Positions 31,566 to 43,234 of a stretch of 64,000 bases of DNA are shown one piece after another. The number at the start of each line of letters is the position of its first letter. Position 1 is the stretch's first letter. The translations under genes were made by a program, and so were the position numbers. The stretch comes from Canna indica (Eukaryota > Streptophyta > Magnoliopsida > Zingiberales > Cannaceae): NCBI GenBank assembly GCA_034359265.1, contig CP136898.1, positions 3,350,501 to 3,414,500 on the forward strand, written 5' to 3'. A model generated the notes under the pieces. It was not told the origin of the DNA. It saw only the letters and a list, made by a program, of their open reading frames with translations, and searched no databases.

Positions 31566-32082
31566 ACTCTGTCCATATATCATGTAGCCCTGAACTTGGT
31601 TACTGTCACTGTTATAATAAGGGGGTCTAATGGACTCATTAAAAAAAAGAAGTGGGCTGTCCAAGATGCACTATAAATGATCACTTAAATTAATAAGCTC
31701 TTTGATTAACCATAACTCTCCCCTATTATTGAAGACCCAAGCACATGCATGATCTCACCCAGATCCATAAGAATACTTGTTTTTTCTGATCTAGGTTCCA
31801 CCTGCTACTTGGATGGGAATTGAATATAATAAAAATAGCACTTTGAGGCACTAAAGAAAGACCAACATCCTTGACTGAATTGAACTATAGTAGCTAGATA
31901 GCATGCAGGCAGCCAAGAATCTTGTACGAGGTGAGCAATTGCCATCAGGCAGGCAATGACCCAGAAGACAAGTCGGCCTTTTTCTATGCAGATATTTGCT
32001 ACTTAAATTAACTGGATCCACCAAATTTGTTAAAATATTTTCCATAAATTTGCAGATGCTCAATTAACCAACCCAGAAGCTG

Positions 32083-35000
32083 CCGGCGAACTCGCTCCCT
32101 GCGGGGGTGATGCCATCGGTCTCCGTTGAGTTCAACAAGACATCAAACTTGATGAAGTTGCCGGGTTCGACTTCGATCCCTTGGATTACGAGCACCTCCT
32201 CCGGCCTCCTTCTCCTCTTTGCTCCTCGACACCTTGGGCCGCTTCACTATCACGCTCACGGGGGATTCCAGCTTCACCGGGAACTGGGTCACCACTCGAG
32301 CTTTGCGGGATTTTGCCTCGTCCCTCTTCTTCTTAGGGAGGATGGGGCCGCGTTTCTTCTTCTGCCACAGGATCTCCACGTCTTGGTATGCGTAGCGCAG
32401 CAGCTCGGGCTCCAAGCAGTCCTTGACCTTGACGCGGACTAAGTCCGCGTTCTCGTCGTAGAAGAGGAAGCTGGATTCCAACCTGTTATAACCTGAAGAT
32501 GGAGGACCTCATCGTAAATATTTTTCTTGAAGAGATCTTTTTGCAAAAATGCTAATCCTATTTAAGTAGCCCTAATCCCCTCTCTAAATCTTTTTTCTCT
32601 CTCGAACCCTGCAGCAGCCGCAGCCGATGGAGGATCGTGAGGCGGCGGCAGTAGAAGACTCCGATGAATCGGAGTTCGGAGGAGTTTTCAGGTAGGATTC
32701 TTATCCTACCCTTTTATCTGTTCTGTTCGTGGAAAGTAAACTTGATATAGGATGAGATTCACGTAGGATTTTCCGTCGATGTGTAGATCAGAGGTTGTTT
32801 TGTGATTTCCCGAGATTTGATATGTTATGTTGATTTAAGTTTTAGGATTGGTTGTCGAACAAAGTTGTTTTTATCGCTGTTTCCGTCGGCAGATTGCTTG
32901 CAGTCCGAGCAGCCGACGAGTGGATGTTTGAAGACCCAATCGGCTTCGTCAGCTATGGCAGCGCTGGGTCCTGATCAGTTGAGCACTGTTCGCGCAATCG
33001 GCAGCCTCACGGAAGTGCAACCACTGTCGCCAGGCGCGGCATCGCGCGAGGGGCAGCATCGTCTCACGCGAGGGGAGCAATCCCCCCCCCCTCACTTTCG
33101 TCGTCGCCTGTTAGTAGGGGGCGGCGGCGATCTTGGAGTTGATCGGCGAGTCTCGGTTGCCGATCGGCGATGGCGATCCAGCTGGCGATTGTGCGAGGGG
33201 CGAAATCGCCCGAAGCAAGCGACTGACGCCCTGCTTCTTTCGTCGCCGCTTGTCCGCAGTGGCGGTGGCGATGATCGGTGGCGTCGATCGACAATAGCGT
33301 CGTCCCTTTCGTCGCTCGGTCGGATCCACTAGGTGGCGACGGCAGCGTGATGGATGAGGCGCTAGTGAACCCTAGGCTAGGGTAAATGAATGGGTTATAA
33401 TCTTATTATGTAATATAATTAAGGGTTGTATCAATGTTATAATTGTTGAGTTGTAACGGTGTTATATTTGACATATCGATGTTATAATGATTTATGAGTT
33501 GTTGGTACCACTGCAGTTGTAGCAGTGGCATATATGTTGTAGCACCGTTATATACTTCGTAGCAGTGATCTATTAATGAGCATTTAAGGTATTTTTAATA
33601 TTTATCCTAAATATTATTTTGAGGCTTTATGGTCAATAAAAAATAATCGTATTATATATGATTTTGTACCTACTCGACGCCCCGGATTCATTGGTGGGGT
33701 CAATTCCACTGTTTGGCTTTCAGATGTTGAAAACAATGAGTGTTTATTGCCTCATTTTGCGTGCCGAGTCGGAAAATATTATTTTAATCATTTTTATGAT
33801 TTCAACTGAGTTGTTTTGTTGTTGTAATAGTGGTTAAGGAGAATTTCATCCTAGATCGATTGTTATCCTATGTCGAAATATATATCTTGTTGTTCTATTC
33901 CATTAAAAATTGATGTCTACTGCTGTTAAAACTTCTTATGCATATTTGTTGAAACATATTGTCAGCATGATATTTTTATATGCATATTAGTTGAGGATGC
34001 TAGTATAGATGTTGCATACCTTATGCTGTTATTTATATATTTAATTCATATATGATGACATGACTACTAGCATTATATTAGTGGAGTTGTAGTATTGTAG
34101 TTGTTGACATAATGCATAGTTGACCTACTGTTGGGCGATAGCCCTGGACACTGTTGATATATTGCCCAAGGTGTAGGGCAAGTGACATCGGTGATCACCT
34201 ATTTACCATACGGGATGCGTGTGCGGCGTCGAGGTGTTAGACGTCGGTGGACTACCATTTTTGGATAGTCGCATCTCTAGGTGGAGTGGGCTTGAGGTGT
34301 CACTCTCGGGGTGCGAGAGTGCGGGGGAAATCCAATGTCCACTACGCTCTTGATTGGGTCTATGATCATATATTCATGTAGAAAATAGTTGACCAAGTTG
34401 ACATAGTTGTTTGGTGTAGATGCATTAAATGAATCGTTGAACAATATCTTTCGTTATATTCATGACATCATAGCATCTTCTTGCAATCCTACTCAGCCTT
34501 ATGCTGATGTTTGTTGTTTTTGCCTCAGATCCTCAGGTATGACGACATTTCCTTATGGGGTAGCTAGAGTTTTGGAGGAGGAGACATCTTCTGCACAGTA
34601 TTTAGTTTCCTATTTTACTAGTTGAATTGTTCACTCTATTCACTTTTGGATTGTTTAGACTCTTTGGCTAGACTTTGAGATTTCTTTGTTCATATGGACC
34701 GTTGAACTTTCATTATTTATTACCTTGTTGAACAATTGTCTTGGAATCTAATTGTAATTTAAATTTTAGTCCACCTATTATGTTGTTGTTCTGTTGCTAG
34801 TTGCACTTCTTCTAGATGAGGTCCCTTATTTAGGGATAAACTTAGGTGGGGTGTAACACAACCAGTCGTTATCTTTGAACTCATGGTGTTGTGGGTCGAC
34901 CTTCTTCCACAAACACCACATGTGGTCGACGTTGGAGTGGTAGTAGTAGAAGATGGGATCTCGAGCGGCAGAGTAGAAATTACCCATGTCCTCGCCACAC

Positions 35001-35446
35001 CTGACTGTTGTACCCGTCCAAGCGTGCATGTCGTTGTGCAGCATTGTCTCAATTGTTCCTGCACTGCCACCGGATTCGCCGGCGTGTATCAAGCGAATAA
35101 CATCAACGGCTACCTTCATAGCGTGAAGTAGGCTGCCAAAGAACAGACGTGGCTGGTTAAAATCTTACTTTGGTTAAAAATGTCATAAAGTAATCTTTAA
35201 ATAGTTTGGCAATTATTTTCTAATGAACTAATTTTTGGAGTGAGTTAGCCATACTAATTTTTTAACATAGTATCAAAGCAAATTATGTGGTTGATATTGT
35301 GTCACATGCAGGTGTCCAATCATGCAAAACTCCGCACTCTAGATGTTCAATTCTGAGCGTGAGGAAAGTGTATTAAAGTCATACATTGATTAAAAATATG
35401 AGAAGAAGAGCCCGGAGGAGTGGACTTGGAGTGTGACGTCGGGGAA
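32083..35446 (-). pseudogene. psi-PPO-3, a dismembered polyphenol oxidase
   Basis: Pieces colinear with PPO-2 on the minus strand: 32083-32483 (DWL-to-KFDV region), 34859-35153 (copper-B region) and 35402-35446 (a short piece near copper A). The C-terminal KFDV end is cut off at about 32083. A 1-base shift near 32205 breaks the frame after KEEKE. A 2375-bp solo LTR splits it at CAACC, a small insertion sits near 35085, and Copia-2 enters at 35447, so the N-terminal half is gone. In the copper-B motif HHSNVDR reads YHSNVDH, keeping only the liganding second His. It is closest to PPO-1/2 and certainly non-functional. Confidence 0.92.
32484..34858 (+). mobile_element. Solo LTR (Gypsy-like) inserted in psi-PPO-3
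   Basis: The 2375-bp insertion begins TGTTATAAC and ends GTAACA (TG...CA), flanked by the exact 5-bp duplication CAACC (32479-32483 and 34859-34863), and interrupts PPO homology cleanly. It contains no gag, pol or second LTR, which fits a solo LTR left by LTR-LTR recombination; a short defective element is an alternative. GC-rich blocks inside (32960-33340) give meaningless open frames. Confidence 0.85.
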
Positions 35447-35954
35447 GTGTTAGAAGTAGCAAGCACATGTAAGTGAAATACCAAAGGTAACCTTTGATTT
35501 ATAAAAGGCACTAAGGGTAAAAATGGGAATACACAATAAGTAAGATCTAGGTATATATATTGCTTTGTTCTGTATTTTTTTATTTGGGTTTTTTGCAAAC
35601 AAGAAATGAGGACTCACTTGATTCTTCTCATTCCTTTCTCTTCTTCTCCTTCGTACTTCTTCTATTCTCAAGTTTTATATTGCTGAACAGAGTGCCTCCT
35701 CAGATTTATCATGGTATCGAGAGCTATCCTGGTATTTCTTCCTCATGGTATTACTTCAAAACTTAATCTGATCGATGTCTGCTTGAGATCTACCTTTTCT
35801 TTGTTGTTCATTTTTTTCAAGATCGGATCTTGAAGTATTGATCTTCGCTGATCCCATTCTTTCATTTGCATACACTTGATTAAACATTGTGGAGTGTGTT
35901 GTATATGGATTTTGAACAACAAATAGCAAATTCCCATAATAGTATGAACATATA

Positions 35955-37543
35955 GGGCCCGTTTGGTTCGTTAAAAAATGGGGGACTGGACTGGATTTTG
36001 GCTCTTGTCCCCCGTTTGTTTTGCAAAAAATGGGAGGGACTGGATTTTAATTCCTGTTCGGGACAGGATTTTGAGCCAAATTGGTGTACCGAGAAAATTC
36101 TCGGTACACCAAATCTGGGCGGAGGACAACGAGGGAAAAAGACCTCGTTGCCCTCTTCGTCTCGGACGTTGCATTGTGTCCCACTTCCCTCTCCCGATAC
36201 TTCTCCATGCTCCTCCTCAGCGGGCGTTGCGTCAGAGGCGGGGGTGACGGTGATCGTGGATGGGGATTATCCGACCCAAAGATCTCATCTTTGTGCACCT
36301 CCCTGTTCTCCGAAACCTTCTCGTCTGTCCTTCTCCGCCTTCTCCTCGGTTGACGCTGCGACGGCAGCAACGGCGGCTGCGGTGACGACGACAAATGGGG
36401 CTTTTTTGATTCAAAGATCCCATCAACTTCCGTCCACCTTGGATTCGGTTGCGGTGGCAGTGACGGCGGACTAGGCGGAGATCTAGATCTCGGGGAGGGG
36501 CTTCTCCGAAGAACGTACTTATCCACCGCTATCGTCTTCGACTCAAAATCAGCAAACCTTTCTCTTTCCCAGCCACCGGACTCCAACCTCCAGTGGTAGA
36601 GCTGAGCGTCATCATAGCGATGCCACTCCGCAGAGGCGGGGCTGGCGCCAGAGTTCAATGCCGCCATATCCGGCCTAATCTGAACAGGATAGGAACTGTC
36701 GCTCCGCATCCGGATAACGTCTGCCGCCGGAGTGTCCTCCGTGGGGCGGTGGGAGTAGCTGACGTGCGCACGACGACTGGCGAAGCCGAGCCACTCCTCG
36801 GAGGCCGCGTGGCGGGGGAACCCGTCGGCGTCGTCGCCGCCGGAACGACGACTGAGGACGCCGCAGAGAATGGCGAAGAGAACGAGGAGGAGGTTGAGGA
36901 CATCCCATCCATTCCTCACCGCAAAGGGACGGGAACCGTGGAAGGAGAGAGGGAAAAATAGGAGTAGCAGAATGGAGAAGAGCAGAAGTAAAACCCAGGA
37001 CCTAAATCCGACAGGAGAAGGAGAAGAAGCTTCTCTAGCTCTTACTCTTTCTCTTTCTCTTTCCATTTCAATGCGGAGAAGATGATGAGGTGATGTTATT
37101 GCTGATGTTATACGCTGCTAAAACTGTTCAAGACCAGTAAATAGATTCTCAAATTATAGTTACAGATGGATTATGTATTTGATTACTTCTTTCATCGTAT
37201 GACCGGTACAAACATCACTATTATTTGATTTTGAGCATCACCATTCAGATTCACGCTCAATAATTCTCAATAAAATGTAATTATTTTTTAAAATTTAAGA
37301 CTAAGTAGAAAGACTTTTATGTTTAAAATTAAATTTGAGCATTAAAAATTTATAAGGGTATTTTGGTCATATTGTCTTGTACAGGACTCTATTTTAACGA
37401 ACCAAACGCAAGACGGGACTGGATATCGTATCCTGTTCTTAGCGAACCAAACACGGTATAACTACTATCCCAGGACATCTGATGTCCTGTCCTTGTCCTT
37501 GTCTGGTGTCCTGTGATGAGCAGTTTGCGAACCAAACGGGCCC
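35955..37543. mobile_element. TIR element carrying captured-looking host coding sequence
   Basis: This 1589-bp element has 16-bp perfect terminal inverted repeats GGGCCCGTTTGGTTCG, flanked by ATA on both sides, inserted between the leader and gag of Copia-2. CGTTTGGTTCG recurs inside the right end, so the terminus is internally repeated. The GC-rich core (about 36110-36970), unlike its AT-rich surroundings, encodes a 339-codon minus-strand frame that does not resemble a transposase. This is the structure of a Pack-type element with a captured gene fragment. Confidence 0.8.
36047..37066 (-). CDS. Captured ORF: N-terminal membrane segments plus Ser/Pro/Arg-rich tail
   Basis: Open for 339 codons from ATG at 37064-37066. 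Residues about 1-20 are Arg/Glu-rich, followed by two hydrophobic segments (WVLLLLFSILLLLFFPLSF, about 24-42, and VLNLLLVLFAILCGVL, about 55-70), then a long Ser/Pro/Arg-rich region with SPSPRSRSPPSPPSLPPQP. The last ~25 residues read into element sequence. The N-terminal two-segment block resembles plant hydroxyproline-rich membrane proteins, but I could not name a parent gene. It may be a transcribed chimera or simply a fragment without function. It is intact, unlike most element-derived frames here. Confidence 0.45.
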   Translation of the reverse strand: MERERERVRAREASSPSPVGFRSWVLLLLFSILLLLFFPLSFHGSRPFAVRNGWDVLNLLLVLFAILCGVLSRRSGGDDADGFPRHAASEEWLGFASRRAHVSYSHRPTEDTPAADVIRMRSDSSYPVQIRPDMAALNSGASPASAEWHRYDDAQLYHWRLESGGWERERFADFESKTIAVDKYVLRRSPSPRSRSPPSPPSLPPQPNPRWTEVDGIFESKKPHLSSSPQPPLLPSQRQPRRRRRRTDEKVSENREVHKDEIFGSDNPHPRSPSPPPLTQRPLRRSMEKYREREVGHNATSETKRATRSFSLVVLRPDLVYREFSRYTNLAQNPVPNRN

Positions 37544-37544
37544 A

Positions 37545-38080
37545 TAGAGGTTATTTGAATGGAGTAGCCACAATAGATCACAATCATCCTTTTTTTCTCC
37601 ATCCATCTGATACACTAGGTTTTCTTCTTGTTTCTTGTCGATTACTTGGATTTGAAAACTATGCCAGATGGAGTAGAGCAATGTACTTAGCTTCACTATC
37701 TAAAAATAAAGACGGATTCATTGATGGTACCTATACTCAAGATCAATTTGATTAGTCTTTGACACATAAGTGGAAACGTTGTAATGCTCTCATTTTATCC
37801 TTGATTTGAATACTTTGTCAAAGGAGTTGGTTAGAGGCTTCATTTACTCGAGTAATGCTGCAACAGTTTGTAAGGAACTTAAGGAAAGATATGACAAAAT
37901 CAATGGATCCAGGATATACTATTTGTATAAACAAGTATGGACATATGCACAATGTACATCCTCGATTTCAACTTATTTTGCAAATCTGAAACTATTTTGG
38001 GAAGAAATAGCATCAATGGTTCCAAGTCCAACCGGTAGTAATGAATTATCCCATGAATATAAAGAATATTTGTAGCAACA
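37545..38080 (+). pseudogene. Copia-2 gag fragment
   Basis: Two frames carry Copia gag sequence: HNHPFFLHPSDTLGFLLVS, NYARWSRAM and NKDGFIDGTY in the first (to about 37755), ELKERYDKINGSRIYYLY and LFWEEIASM in the second (37806-38075). A stop and frameshift separate them, and the zinc-knuckle end is missing. Confidence 0.75.
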
Positions 38081-38908
38081 ACGGTTGTTTTATTTTTGGA
38101 GGAAAAAGATTCTATATTTTCTTATTTTTGATTCTGCATTTTGAAGTAATATAAAGTTATTTTTCTGTTTGGTATTAATTAAGAAGGATAAACATTATAT
38201 ATATTATACTTCGATCAATCATTATTTTATATTTTAAAAATTAAAAAAAATAACAACATGTTTTATAACTTACATTTGTATATCAAGGAATGCTTTAAAA
38301 AGAAAAAAAAAAGAAAAAAAAGTCTTTGTTTATTGCGGGCAAAGATAAGATTTTAAGGGTGTGCATGGATACTAGGTAGATCTGAAACTGGTTGGAACCA
38401 ACCCGACCGAAGTTTCCGGATTGGGTAGGTTCCGACTAGACTCGAATTAAATTCGGGACAAAAAAAAAGAATCAATTAAAATTGATTCTGGTTTCGGATC
38501 TAACACATCGGATACCTGAAATCGATATCCTGAAACTTATATCATATTCGAATATGTTCATTTACGGGTTCCAACAAGATACCTTGTTTATTTACAAGTT
38601 GCAAAACCTAGGAATCGGTCCTATACAAAATAGGGTCCATCATGAGGTAAATTATTTTCGACTAAAAAATAATATTACACTCAAGAAAATGATACTCGTC
38701 CCTGAGCCAACTTCTCTCATTCTAACATTAAAAGATGGAGCTATAATCAAGAAGTTAACTACTTTGAGTAATTAAAAATAGCGGAAACCAACGGAAACTT
38801 GCACATATATGAAAATTCTGATAATATTCGAGACAACATAAAAGGTCCATGTGTGGAAGAAATTAAAGATGACAAGGATCAAATGTTGGAAACAAGGGTC
38901 TAGCTTCT

Positions 38909-40309
38909 TTAATAATAGCCTAGAACTGTATATATGGTTTGGATCGCAGTGAGAATGAAGAGGAAAATTGCTCCAACCAGTGAGATGAGTGCCCAAGGAC
39001 TGTTGAAGTAATCGTGATTTAGCTTTGCTCGCCATTTGTTATAACTGGTGTTTCGATGCTTGCTGATTTTCTCGCATATGTCTGCAAGATAATCTTCCTC
39101 GCTTTCGATTACCACCTCCTTGAAAAGTTCGTTGAACACAGTAGCCACTTCATCACTGTCTCCTAATCCGCTGATGATGATATCATCTTGTTGGAGCAGT
39201 TCTACATCTTCAGCCGTATCGATGAGACAATCCATGAAGTGCACATAGGATGTCACGTAAGTAGGGGCCTCCACTGAACACTGCTCATATGCTATGAGGT
39301 TTCTCAAGACTGTGTTAGTGTGATCGTCCATCTGAAGCTGAGGTATCTCTATTTCACCATCCTTGAAGGTAATGTTCAAGAAGCTCTTAGCATTCTTCTT
39401 CCTCTTGAAATGGATTCCGGCCTGTTTGAGTAGTGTCGCACTTGGAATCCATGTCAATTCACGCTGTGTTTTCCTTTGTTTTTTTCTGAAGCGAAGTAAC
39501 TTGTTAAGCTTGCGGCGGAGGCCGGATGTTGAAGATTGAGTGGGAGTTGGATCATCTATAGGGACAATGATGCAAGAATGATAAAGATGAAGGATATGGT
39601 GAAATCTTCCACTGTCGGAGGAGGGCAATTCAAGATCACTTCCTGTAATTTTGTTGATGTAATCAAGTATGTTTTGGCTTAAGGAATCTGGTTGGTGAGG
39701 AAAAGCAGAATTAAACAAAGCTTCAAGGAGAAAGAAAGGTAGCTGGTTTTCCAACATGAAGATGTCTCGTGATATTTTGACATCAGCCCACAATGTAGTA
39801 GCTGAGCCATATGCCCAGAGTATTTTCAAAATCACTGAACAGCCGTCGAGCAGCATCATTAGGATGAAATCATTGCTAGGGATCATGCTCAAATCTTCTG
39901 AGTAGGCTCTACGTAAATCATCCTCCATATTTTTGATCAAATTGAGGTAGTAATCCAAATTAATGTTGCAGAAACGCCTCAAAAAGTACTTGAGGTATTG
40001 CCATTTGAGATTGTCGGTGGCTTGCAACTCAGTATCAGAGCGGTGGTAGGGGCCTAGCGAGATGATCCTCGGTTCATAGGCACTAGGATTTGTCTCTTTC
40101 AAGATCCTTGGGACTTTGAAGATTGTTGGACTTTGTGTGCTCCAGTTGACCAATTTTGTTTCTTCTACTCTCTTTTGCACATTGCTTAACCATGCATCCT
40201 TTATGATTATTTCAACATTCTCCTTCACAGGCTCCTCAGTAAAGCAATTCTGCTCATCGGTGCTCATCTTCTTTTTCTTGTTTAGTTCATTACTTGAGAT
40301 ATCCCCCAT
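38909..40309 (-). CDS. DUF247 (UPF0481) protein, copy 2
   Basis: 466 residues, about nine in ten the same as copy 1 by eye. All family blocks are present: FKVPRILKETNP, ISLGPYHR, MLLDGCSVI, DIFMLENQLPFFLLEALF, IPSATLLKQAGIHF, IEIPQLQMDDHTNT, and a C-terminal transmembrane segment followed by a short tail. ATG at 40307-40309 (MGDISSNELN) is kept here; a second Met follows at residue 15, matching the only available start of copy 1. Changes cluster in the variable middle (residues about 165-250). A strong donor CCTT|GTAAGT at 40647/40646 and a TATA box at 40730-40737 suggest a leader intron. Function is unknown; a membrane-associated role is inferred from the tail. Confidence 0.9.
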   Translation of the reverse strand: MGDISSNELNKKKKMSTDEQNCFTEEPVKENVEIIIKDAWLSNVQKRVEETKLVNWSTQSPTIFKVPRILKETNPSAYEPRIISLGPYHRSDTELQATDNLKWQYLKYFLRRFCNINLDYYLNLIKNMEDDLRRAYSEDLSMIPSNDFILMMLLDGCSVILKILWAYGSATTLWADVKISRDIFMLENQLPFFLLEALFNSAFPHQPDSLSQNILDYINKITGSDLELPSSDSGRFHHILHLYHSCIIVPIDDPTPTQSSTSGLRRKLNKLLRFRKKQRKTQRELTWIPSATLLKQAGIHFKRKKNAKSFLNITFKDGEIEIPQLQMDDHTNTVLRNLIAYEQCSVEAPTYVTSYVHFMDCLIDTAEDVELLQQDDIIISGLGDSDEVATVFNELFKEVVIESEEDYLADICEKISKHRNTSYNKWRAKLNHDYFNSPWALISLVGAIFLFILTAIQTIYTVLGYY

Positions 40310-40729
40310 GGCTTATAGCAAGAACGCAGTAGCTAGCTTAATGCACCGGATAAAAAAGAATGTAAGCAAAATGTCTCTAATAAAATGGGAGCATAAATCT
40401 AAATTGCTTGCGCAAATCACCACTGTTTTGAGAAGAACAGATAGAGGAATTAATGATCATGTGAACAGATTCACTATGAATCTTGTGAAACAAAATACAC
40501 AAGTATGGAGGGAGAAGTAAGAACATGGAATATTTTAACAAGACAAGCTCAAATTAAAATCTAAAATTGTGTTATCAAATATCAAAGTAAGTAGAAAAAA
40601 ATTTCAAGTAATTAACAGCAAATGTGGAGAAACAGGAAATACTTACAAGGCTTTCAGTAGATCCACAGCATGATTTACTAGTCAAAGTTATTTACTACAT
40701 ACTGGTGTGGGTTAAATCAGCTACTAATG

Positions 40730-40737
40730 TATTTATA
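40730..40737 (-). promoter_or_regulatory. TATA box of DUF247 copy 2
   Basis: TATAAATA on the minus strand about 420 bases before the ATG. The gap is bridged by the inferred leader intron (about 40312-40646). Confidence 0.5.
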
Positions 40738-41139
40738 ACTCTCCATATATCATGTAGCCCTGAACTTGGTTACTGTTACTGTTATAATAAGGGGATCTAA
40801 TTGACTCATTAAAAAAAAGAAGTGGGCCGTCCAAGATGCACTATAAATGATCATTTAAATTAATAAGCTCTTTGATTAACCATAACTCTCCCCTATTATT
40901 GAAGACCCAAGCACATGCATGATCTCACCCAGATCCATAAGAATACTTGTTTTTTCTGATCTAGATTCCACCTGCTACTTGGATGGGAATTGAATATAAT
41001 AAAAAGAGCACTTTGAGGCACTAAAGAAAGACCAATATCCTTGACTGAATTGAACTATAGTAGCTAGATAGCATGCAGGCAGCCAAGATTCTTGTACGAG
41101 GTGAGCAATTGCCATCAGGCATTCAGGCTGGCATTGACT

Positions 41140-41600
41140 AAAGAAATTGGTACCAATTCTAGGGCACACAGAAGCAAGCACTCGACACACAGACGAAGAA
41201 GACGACAGTTTTTTTTTTTTTCTGAAAAAAAAGAATACATCAGAAAAGAGTGCATAGCGCCTTCACATGACACGGCATTATTGAAAGCAACAATAAAATT
41301 ACATCGATGCCCTTTAGTTATATATGCTGCGTATGATTTGTGCGAATGTGCGATGTACAGGTGAGTAAATTCATTCATCTATTTACTTAGCTGTTATTTG
41401 CTCTGCTGCTATTTCATACTTCTGCTCGCCTGATACTTGATGCTTTGCTCTTGCTTATTGATTCCTTCAACACCCTCCCCTAGAGTTGGCACAGGAGAAG
41501 AGATTTTCCGTCCCAACTTGGAACACATGGTCTTATGCAATTGTCCTAGGAGTGCTTTGGTTAGTGCATCATACATGTAAACTGGCTTAATGATAGCAAT
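41140..41600 (-). mobile_element. 3' end of a Copia element (pol end, PPT, 3' LTR part)
   Basis: On the minus strand DALTKALLGQLHKTMCSKLG, the typical Copia RNase H end (ADALTKAL...), is followed by a purine tract AGGGGAGGG and then TGTTGAAGGAATC, a 3' LTR start, at about 41474. The LTR then runs toward lower coordinates to about 41140. The rest of the element is absent. Confidence 0.6.
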
Positions 41601-41635
41601 CAATGTCTAAATGCTTGGTTCTCTTATGGGGTGGT

Positions 41636-41790
41636 TTCTATGCTAGGTTGGAGTCCAATGGACCCACTCTCACCTAACTTGTGTCTTTCTCTTTTTAATT
41701 TTCTCTTTCTTCATTTAATGAAGAGATAGAAAGAGAAAGACACAAAGTGGAGTGCGAGTCAAGTGGACTCACACCCAGCATAGAATAAAC
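41636..41790. mobile_element. About 150-bp hairpin MITE
   Basis: The halves are complementary: TTTCTATGCTAGG...GTGTCTTTCTCTTT on the left, AAAGAGAAAGACAC...CCAGCATAGAA on the right, around a short ATTTAATG centre. No coding sequence. Confidence 0.7.
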
Positions 41791-43234
41791 TTTCTCATGG
41801 AACACAAGGTTCGTAGATATATGGAGAGCACTTTGATTATTGCAATAAATCCTCTCCGGGTTAGATGCAACTCCGACAAGGAGGGGGGACCTGCAAAAGA
41901 CACTCTAACGCTCAAGTCAGAATATGTTCAAGGTGGAGGTAATAGAAATTGGAATCTAGCCAAACTTATGCGTGTCGTGTCTATACGTATTGCAGTATGA
42001 GAGGTGATTGACGATGATGTTGCTCGATAATTTCATAGGATCCATTACTTTCGAAATGTGCTGGCAATCATAATATCTAATTTTTGCATGAATTTAGTTA
42101 CACGGAGTCGTTTTTTTATTACGGTGATGAATACTATTTTTATATCTGAATAATTATGTACAATTAATATAAAAATAATGCTATAAGTATAGGGGCAGAA
42201 ATTAGAGGCGACAATTTTCAGTCTAGCCTAGTCTAATAAAATTGATTTTGGGTTGATATTTATATATCGTGCCCGGCCAATCATTGGGCCGACCCGACAT
42301 GATAGTCCGATAAACAATAATATAGGATCAGGTATTAGCGAGATTAAAACTCATTAATTATCAAGCTATCAGGCCGAATCTGGTCCAATAAGCTAATTCA
42401 GTCAATGTTTTTTTTTTCTTCCATTTTTCGTGCTATCGGACTAAACGCACGTACTGGCCCGTTATTCATGTAGTGACGAGCTGCGCATGTGAGTCTAGGC
42501 CTAATTTTTTTTGGGTTGGGCCGGTCGGCCTGACCCGACAACTCAGCCCAACACAATTTTGCCGAGGTCTAGTAGAAATAGCTCGTGCTGCAAGGAAATT
42601 CAAATTTTATTTTTTATTTTTTAAAAAAACATGGTAGGTGTATTTATTTTATTTTATTTTAATTCATGTACGATATATATTAAGTTTAAAGCTCCGGCCA
42701 ACATATAAATTAGGAAATATATAATTATCGGGTTTGAACGAAAGACTAGAGTACGTGTGCTCAAGTTATACCCGGGTACTATACTTGTCGAGCCGAACCC
42801 CAAAGTGTCACCCCCAAGTATACCAAAAGCATGAGGAATATGACAAAATTCATATATTCGCACACCCCATCTTTCATGTCATACCTAAGCAAACGAGGTC
42901 AATTTTAAATAGGTTCGGCCAATTATAAAAGTAGGGATGATTTTTTGTTGAATATTTCATATATATTTTTATACACATGTATTGAACTTGTCAACCTTTT
43001 CCAGCTCAAGAGACGACGACACAACCCATAAATTTTAGTTAGAGGCTTAGAGCTTACAATCCACGTGAGGTGAAACACATTTTAGCGATTCTCCTCAAAC
43101 AAATTGAAAATATATTTGATTTATTGACACATAAATCGAATTCATAATACATCTGAGAAATCCATCATCAGTATTTCGTACCTGATACTAAGAAAAATAT
43201 ATTCCTTATGACATCCAATCACCAAATATTGAAT

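Larger units (their letters stand above)
28900..31950. repeat. Segmental duplication, DUF247 block copy 1
   Basis: Near-identical by eye to 38095-41120 through the 3' flank, whole gene, 5' leader, promoter and about 400 bp beyond. Differences are substitutions and a few short indels. No terminal repeats or target duplication flank it. Confidence 0.9.
35447..38090 (+). mobile_element. Truncated Copia retrotransposon (Copia-2) in psi-PPO-3
   Basis: It starts TGTTAGAAG exactly where PPO homology stops. A putative 5' LTR ends near 35689 (GCTGAACA), followed by an initiator-tRNA-type site TGGTATCGAGAGC at 35712. The gag fragment (37545-38080) is separated from its leader by the TIR element 35955-37543. 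Everything after gag is missing: sequence switches to the duplicated DUF247 block at about 38095. Confidence 0.75.
38095..41120. repeat. Segmental duplication, DUF247 block copy 2
   Basis: Counterpart of 28900-31950 in the same orientation. It joins Copia-2 directly on the left and a Copia 3' fragment on the right. Confidence 0.9.

Noticed and set aside
32802..33332. 176-codon plus ORF inside the solo LTR
   Set aside because: Lies within the LTR bounded by TG...CA and CAACC duplications; low-complexity Arg/Ser sequence without motif.
36593..36961. Plus-strand ORFs in the TIR element
   Set aside because: Antisense to the longer, membrane-protein-like minus frame and without hydrophobic or domain features.
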